Positions 62,617 to 64,000 of a stretch of DNA of 64,000 bases are shown here, piece after piece. Position 1 is the stretch's first letter. Every line of letters starts with the position of its first letter. Origin of the DNA: Cacajao melanocephalus (taxonomy: Eukaryota; Chordata; Mammalia; Primates; Pitheciidae); contig CAUYLG010033097.1 in assembly GCA_963573385.1 (NCBI GenBank), forward strand, positions 1-64,000. Direction: 5' to 3'. Both the position numbers and the translations under genes were made by a program. A model generated the notes under the pieces. That model had not been told where the DNA came from, made no database searches, and saw nothing but the letters and a program-made list of their open reading frames with translations.

Positions 62617-62921
62617 TAGGCCTGGCTCGTGGCTGCAATCCCAGCACTTTGGGAGGCAGAGGCAGGTGGATCACCTGAGGTCAGGAGTTCAAGGTCAGCC
62701 TGGCCAACATGGTGAAACTCTGTCTCTACTAAAAATACAAAAAAAGAAAAAAATTAACCGGGCGTGGTGGCAGGTGCCTGTAATCCCAGCTACTCAGGAG
62801 GCTGAGGCAGAAGAATCACTTGAACCCACGAGGCAGAGGTTGCAGTGAGCCAATATTTTGCCATTGCAGTCCAGCCTGGCTGACAAGAACAATACTCTGT
62901 CTCAAAACAAAAACAAAAACA
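62617..62921 (+). mobile_element. Alu SINE with a shortened head
   Basis: Head reads 'ggcctggctcgtggctgcaa', missing about 10 bases of the usual start. It is otherwise a full dimer with an (aaaac)n-type tail. Target-site duplication aaaacattaaca at 62605-62616 and 62922-62933. Confidence 0.97.
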
Positions 62922-62933
62922 AAAACATTAACA

Positions 62934-63339
62934 GACATACTGCCAGCTACAATGTTTGGGTTGTTTGTACATATTATACGTCACAAATACAAGAATACTT
63001 ACTTTGATCTAAAACAGCTTTCTTTCCTATTTGCCACTATTTTCATGAGAAAACCATAATTTTTTTAATTAAATGGGACTCTTGTTGGACTCTTTGAATT
63101 CCTGATTTATTCCTTTTTGACAGCTCACTGCTAATCATTAGTAACAAGTTCGTTGGTTGATCATAACACATTTCTTATTTAGCTCTTATTCGCGTTTTTT
63201 CTTAACCTGTGGAGTAGATCTTTGTCTCTTCCTGCTCAGCACTGCATGGCCCCACTAGCAGCATTTCATGTCTTTACTGTGTTTCTTGCACAATCCTCCT
63301 TCAACTTTGCCATCAGTTGGTCCTACTGATGACAGTCCT
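62934..63339. other. Unassigned sequence
   Basis: No recognised element or gene. Confidence 0.45.
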
Positions 63340-63450
63340 ACTGCCTTCACCATATCATTTATCTGCTCAAAAGTCTTCTGTTGGTCTGCAGTGCCTGTGG
63401 GATATGTCCTTGGCTTTCAAAATTCTTTACCATATAATCTTTATTTCCCA
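63340..63450 (+). mobile_element. L2 LINE fragment
   Basis: 'atttatctgctcaaaagtct', 'cagtgcctgtgggatatgtc' and 'ttggctttcaaaattcttta' follow the L2 coding order; diverged. Confidence 0.55.
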
Positions 63451-63825
63451 TGATTCCCATGTAACCCTCCTTTATTTAAGGGAGTGGATTCTATGAAAGA
63501 TGTCTTCTGCATCCCAAATTTGTATTCAGGCCATTTTTAACTTCCCAACTTCTTTCTAAAATACAAAATGTCTGAGGTCCTGAGTGACCAGATCAGATCA
63601 CATTGATCCTTTTCTATTGTGAACACACAGAATAATTTTTTTTAAAACCAGAAGAATACTTCCCTTTGGCGTTTAATACTTACTGGCTTTCATAGAATAA
63701 GATATAAATAAAAATATGCAAATGAAAACTCTGGAAAGTAGAGGCTTGGTCCTGTAATTCTTTGTATCACCTATGACACTGAAATCATCACCTTAAATGT
63801 GTGAGGATCTTGATGAATATTTTTG
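63451..63825. other. Unassigned sequence
   Basis: No recognised element or gene. Confidence 0.42.
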
Positions 63826-63899
63826 CTTGACTATTTTTAATCACATAAAAGCTAAAACACTTGACTATTTTTAATTTTGTAAAAGCTACAATACTTGAT
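63826..63899 (+). repeat. 34-bp tandem duplication
   Basis: cttgactatttttaat starts at 63826 and 63860, each followed by a (t/c)-(g/a)-variable spacer and aaaagcta(a/c)aa; a third partial start, cttgat, falls at 63894 in register. Confidence 0.93.
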
Positions 63900-64000
63900 C
63901 AAATAAAATATTCTATTTTTCATTTAATCTGAGTCTTATTTACAGATTTTAATTTATAAAAAATAGATTATATCTCTATACTGTAAGACATTTGCATATT

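Overview
The window is a piece of a primate nuclear genome, most likely human or another catarrhine. It carries dimeric Alu SINEs that look like both J-type and S-type, several 5'-truncated L1 3' ends of primate age, MaLR and ERV1-type LTRs, and a layer of old mammalian MIR, L2, L1M, hAT and Tigger fossils. It is AT-rich and shows no CpG-island-like stretch. I could not establish any complete protein-coding gene, and no tRNA, rRNA, snRNA or CRISPR array was found. Nearly all open frames are short and explained by transposons, microsatellites or chance, so this is intergenic or deep intronic DNA. Repeat family names come from recalled consensus sequences, not from a search; class calls are firmer than subfamily names.

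Layout. 0-5 kb: an L1 3' end, an Alu, an MLT1-like LTR and a degraded L1M with an internal (TG)n. 5-13 kb: mostly unassigned sequence with MIR fragments, one Alu and a diverged local duplication near 8 kb. 13-22.5 kb: the most rearranged part. It holds a 138-bp block present twice 1.5 kb apart, an Alu inside an Alu inside a hAT fossil, an ERV LTR split by an Alu, an L2 with an inverted copy of part of itself 0.7 kb away, a Tigger fossil split by an MST LTR, and a truncated L1. 22.5-31.8 kb: largely repeat-poor, with a cluster of MIR, MER5-like and Alu elements near 28 kb and a candidate 3'-terminal exon at 29.68 kb. 31.8-40 kb: two more L1 3' ends, an Alu with a perfect 15-bp target-site duplication, two clear MIRs and a 15-bp perfect hairpin enclosing an orphan L1-tail-like fragment. 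40-48.5 kb: a candidate exon whose donor lies at the edge of an LTR, a 2 x 140 bp tandem duplication, a long L2 interrupted by MIR, MLT1 LTR and Alu, an L1M piece, and another ERV LTR split by an Alu. 48.5-64 kb: MIR/L2 scraps, Alus, one L1, one ~430-bp LTR, long unassigned stretches, and a 162-codon orphan ORF at 61.8 kb.

There is no operon or gene pathway to describe. The parts relate through insertion history: nested elements give relative ages (L2/MIR/hAT/Tigger, then MaLR/ERV LTRs, then Alu and L1), and the duplications record local replication or repair errors. I did not find a convincing undescribed biological system. The best leads are the two splice-signal-bearing candidate exons and the inverted duplication at 18.3-19.2 kb.
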